Shown here in pieces: positions 40,585-40,717 of a stretch of DNA of 40,717 nt. The notes under the pieces are model-generated. The model did not search any database and had not been told where the DNA came from. It saw nothing but the letters and a program-made list of their open reading frames with translations. Each line of letters opens with the position of its first letter. The first letter of the stretch is position 1. The stretch is from Candidatus Geothermarchaeota archaeon (lineage in GTDB: Archaea > Thermoproteota > Nitrososphaeria > Geothermarchaeales > JDFR-13): assembly GCA_015523545.1 (NCBI GenBank), contig WAKB01000015.1:1-40717 (forward strand), written 5' to 3'. The position numbers were made by a program, and so were the translations under genes.

Positions 40585-40717
40585 ATGATAGAAAGAAGAA
40601 TGATAATTCAGGATACTCCACTTGAAAAATTAAGGGAAAACTTGAAAAGATTAATATGCATCAAATTTAAAAATCTCTATGTGCTTTTTGATCCAGAGAC
40701 AGTCAGTTGGATCCCTA
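40585..40717 (+). CDS. N-terminal fragment of a further gene in the ABC/peptide locus
   Basis: ATG 40585 has a strong GGAGGT six bases upstream and starts three bases after the permease stop. The 44 codons inside the window read MIERRMIIQDTPLEKLRENL followed by a segment ending in YVLFDPETVSWIP. The YVLFDPETVSWIP part looks like the strand pair of a PqqD/RRE-type leader-binding domain that often starts radical SAM peptide maturases, but 44 residues are too few for a firm call. The rest lies beyond the window. Confidence 0.6.
   Translation, partial: MIERRMIIQDTPLEKLRENLKRLICIKFKNLYVLFDPETVSWIP

Noticed and set aside
1-40717. CRISPR array, insertion sequence or integrase
   Set aside because: No evenly spaced direct repeats and no transposase or integrase gene were seen in the window.

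Overview
The window looks like a chromosomal segment of a hyperthermophilic archaeon of the Thermoproteota (crenarchaeal/TACK) type. The evidence is an eS26 ribosomal protein (absent from most Euryarchaeota), archaeal Lhr helicase, PolB, aIF1, Trm5, ATP-dependent DNA ligase, Trm112 and TrmB genes, frequent GTG/TTG starts with GGTG-type ribosome binding sites, strong AGG codon use, very short intergenic gaps, and a tRNA gene interrupted by two BHB-type introns. I cannot name the species from sequence alone.

Layout. 1-5.4 kb: 5' part of prolyl-tRNA synthetase (minus), an NnrD-like ribokinase-fold protein, DUF72, an ECF S-component with a DUF4430 partner, eS26, an HTH regulator and a DUF92 membrane protein. 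5.4-8.6 kb: OPRT-like phosphoribosyltransferase divergent from a bacterial-type GAPDH, an unknown protein, and a winged-helix/7-TM pair. 8.7-14.6 kb: prenyl diphosphate synthase, a large membrane protein that I read as a divergent CcmF relative, an ATP-NAD kinase-like protein, tRNA-Gln(CTG) with two introns, radical SAM, and 2-hydroxyacid dehydrogenase. 14.7-21.6 kb: an operon of UPF0282 hydrolase, hinge-less short SMC ATPase, kleisin-like and kite/MAGE-like proteins, running into an opposing Lhr helicase + DUF211 pair. 21.6-29.7 kb: VIT-like transporter, glutamate dehydrogenase, TrmB regulator, unknown gene, PGK, then a minus-strand information-processing block (Trm112, CPBP protease, a small zinc ribbon, aIF1, Trm5, protein disulfide oxidoreductase). 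29.8-34.9 kb: DNA polymerase B, DHH protein and DNA ligase in one tight operon. 34.9-35.46 kb: a GC-rich, non-coding, highly palindromic element. 35.5-38.6 kb: a six-hairpin-like protein (minus), TyrRS and SurE.

38.6-40.7 kb: base composition changes abruptly to AT-rich. A perfect 18-bp palindrome precedes a very small ORF encoding a 42-residue peptide with a C-x-C-x-C-x-C core and a Gly/Ser tail. It is followed by a two-gene ABC exporter and the first 44 codons of another gene with a good ribosome binding site. I read this as a candidate ribosomally synthesised, modified peptide (RiPP-like) locus, probably acquired horizontally and cut by the window edge. It is the strongest candidate for an undescribed system here. 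The SMC-kleisin-kite operon is the second.

Other points of note are a B-family polymerase whose three exonuclease motifs have lost their acidic residues, the two-intron tRNA with mutually exclusive BHB folds, and several enzymes with a changed key motif (NnrD-like, OPRT-like, DHH, CcmF-like).
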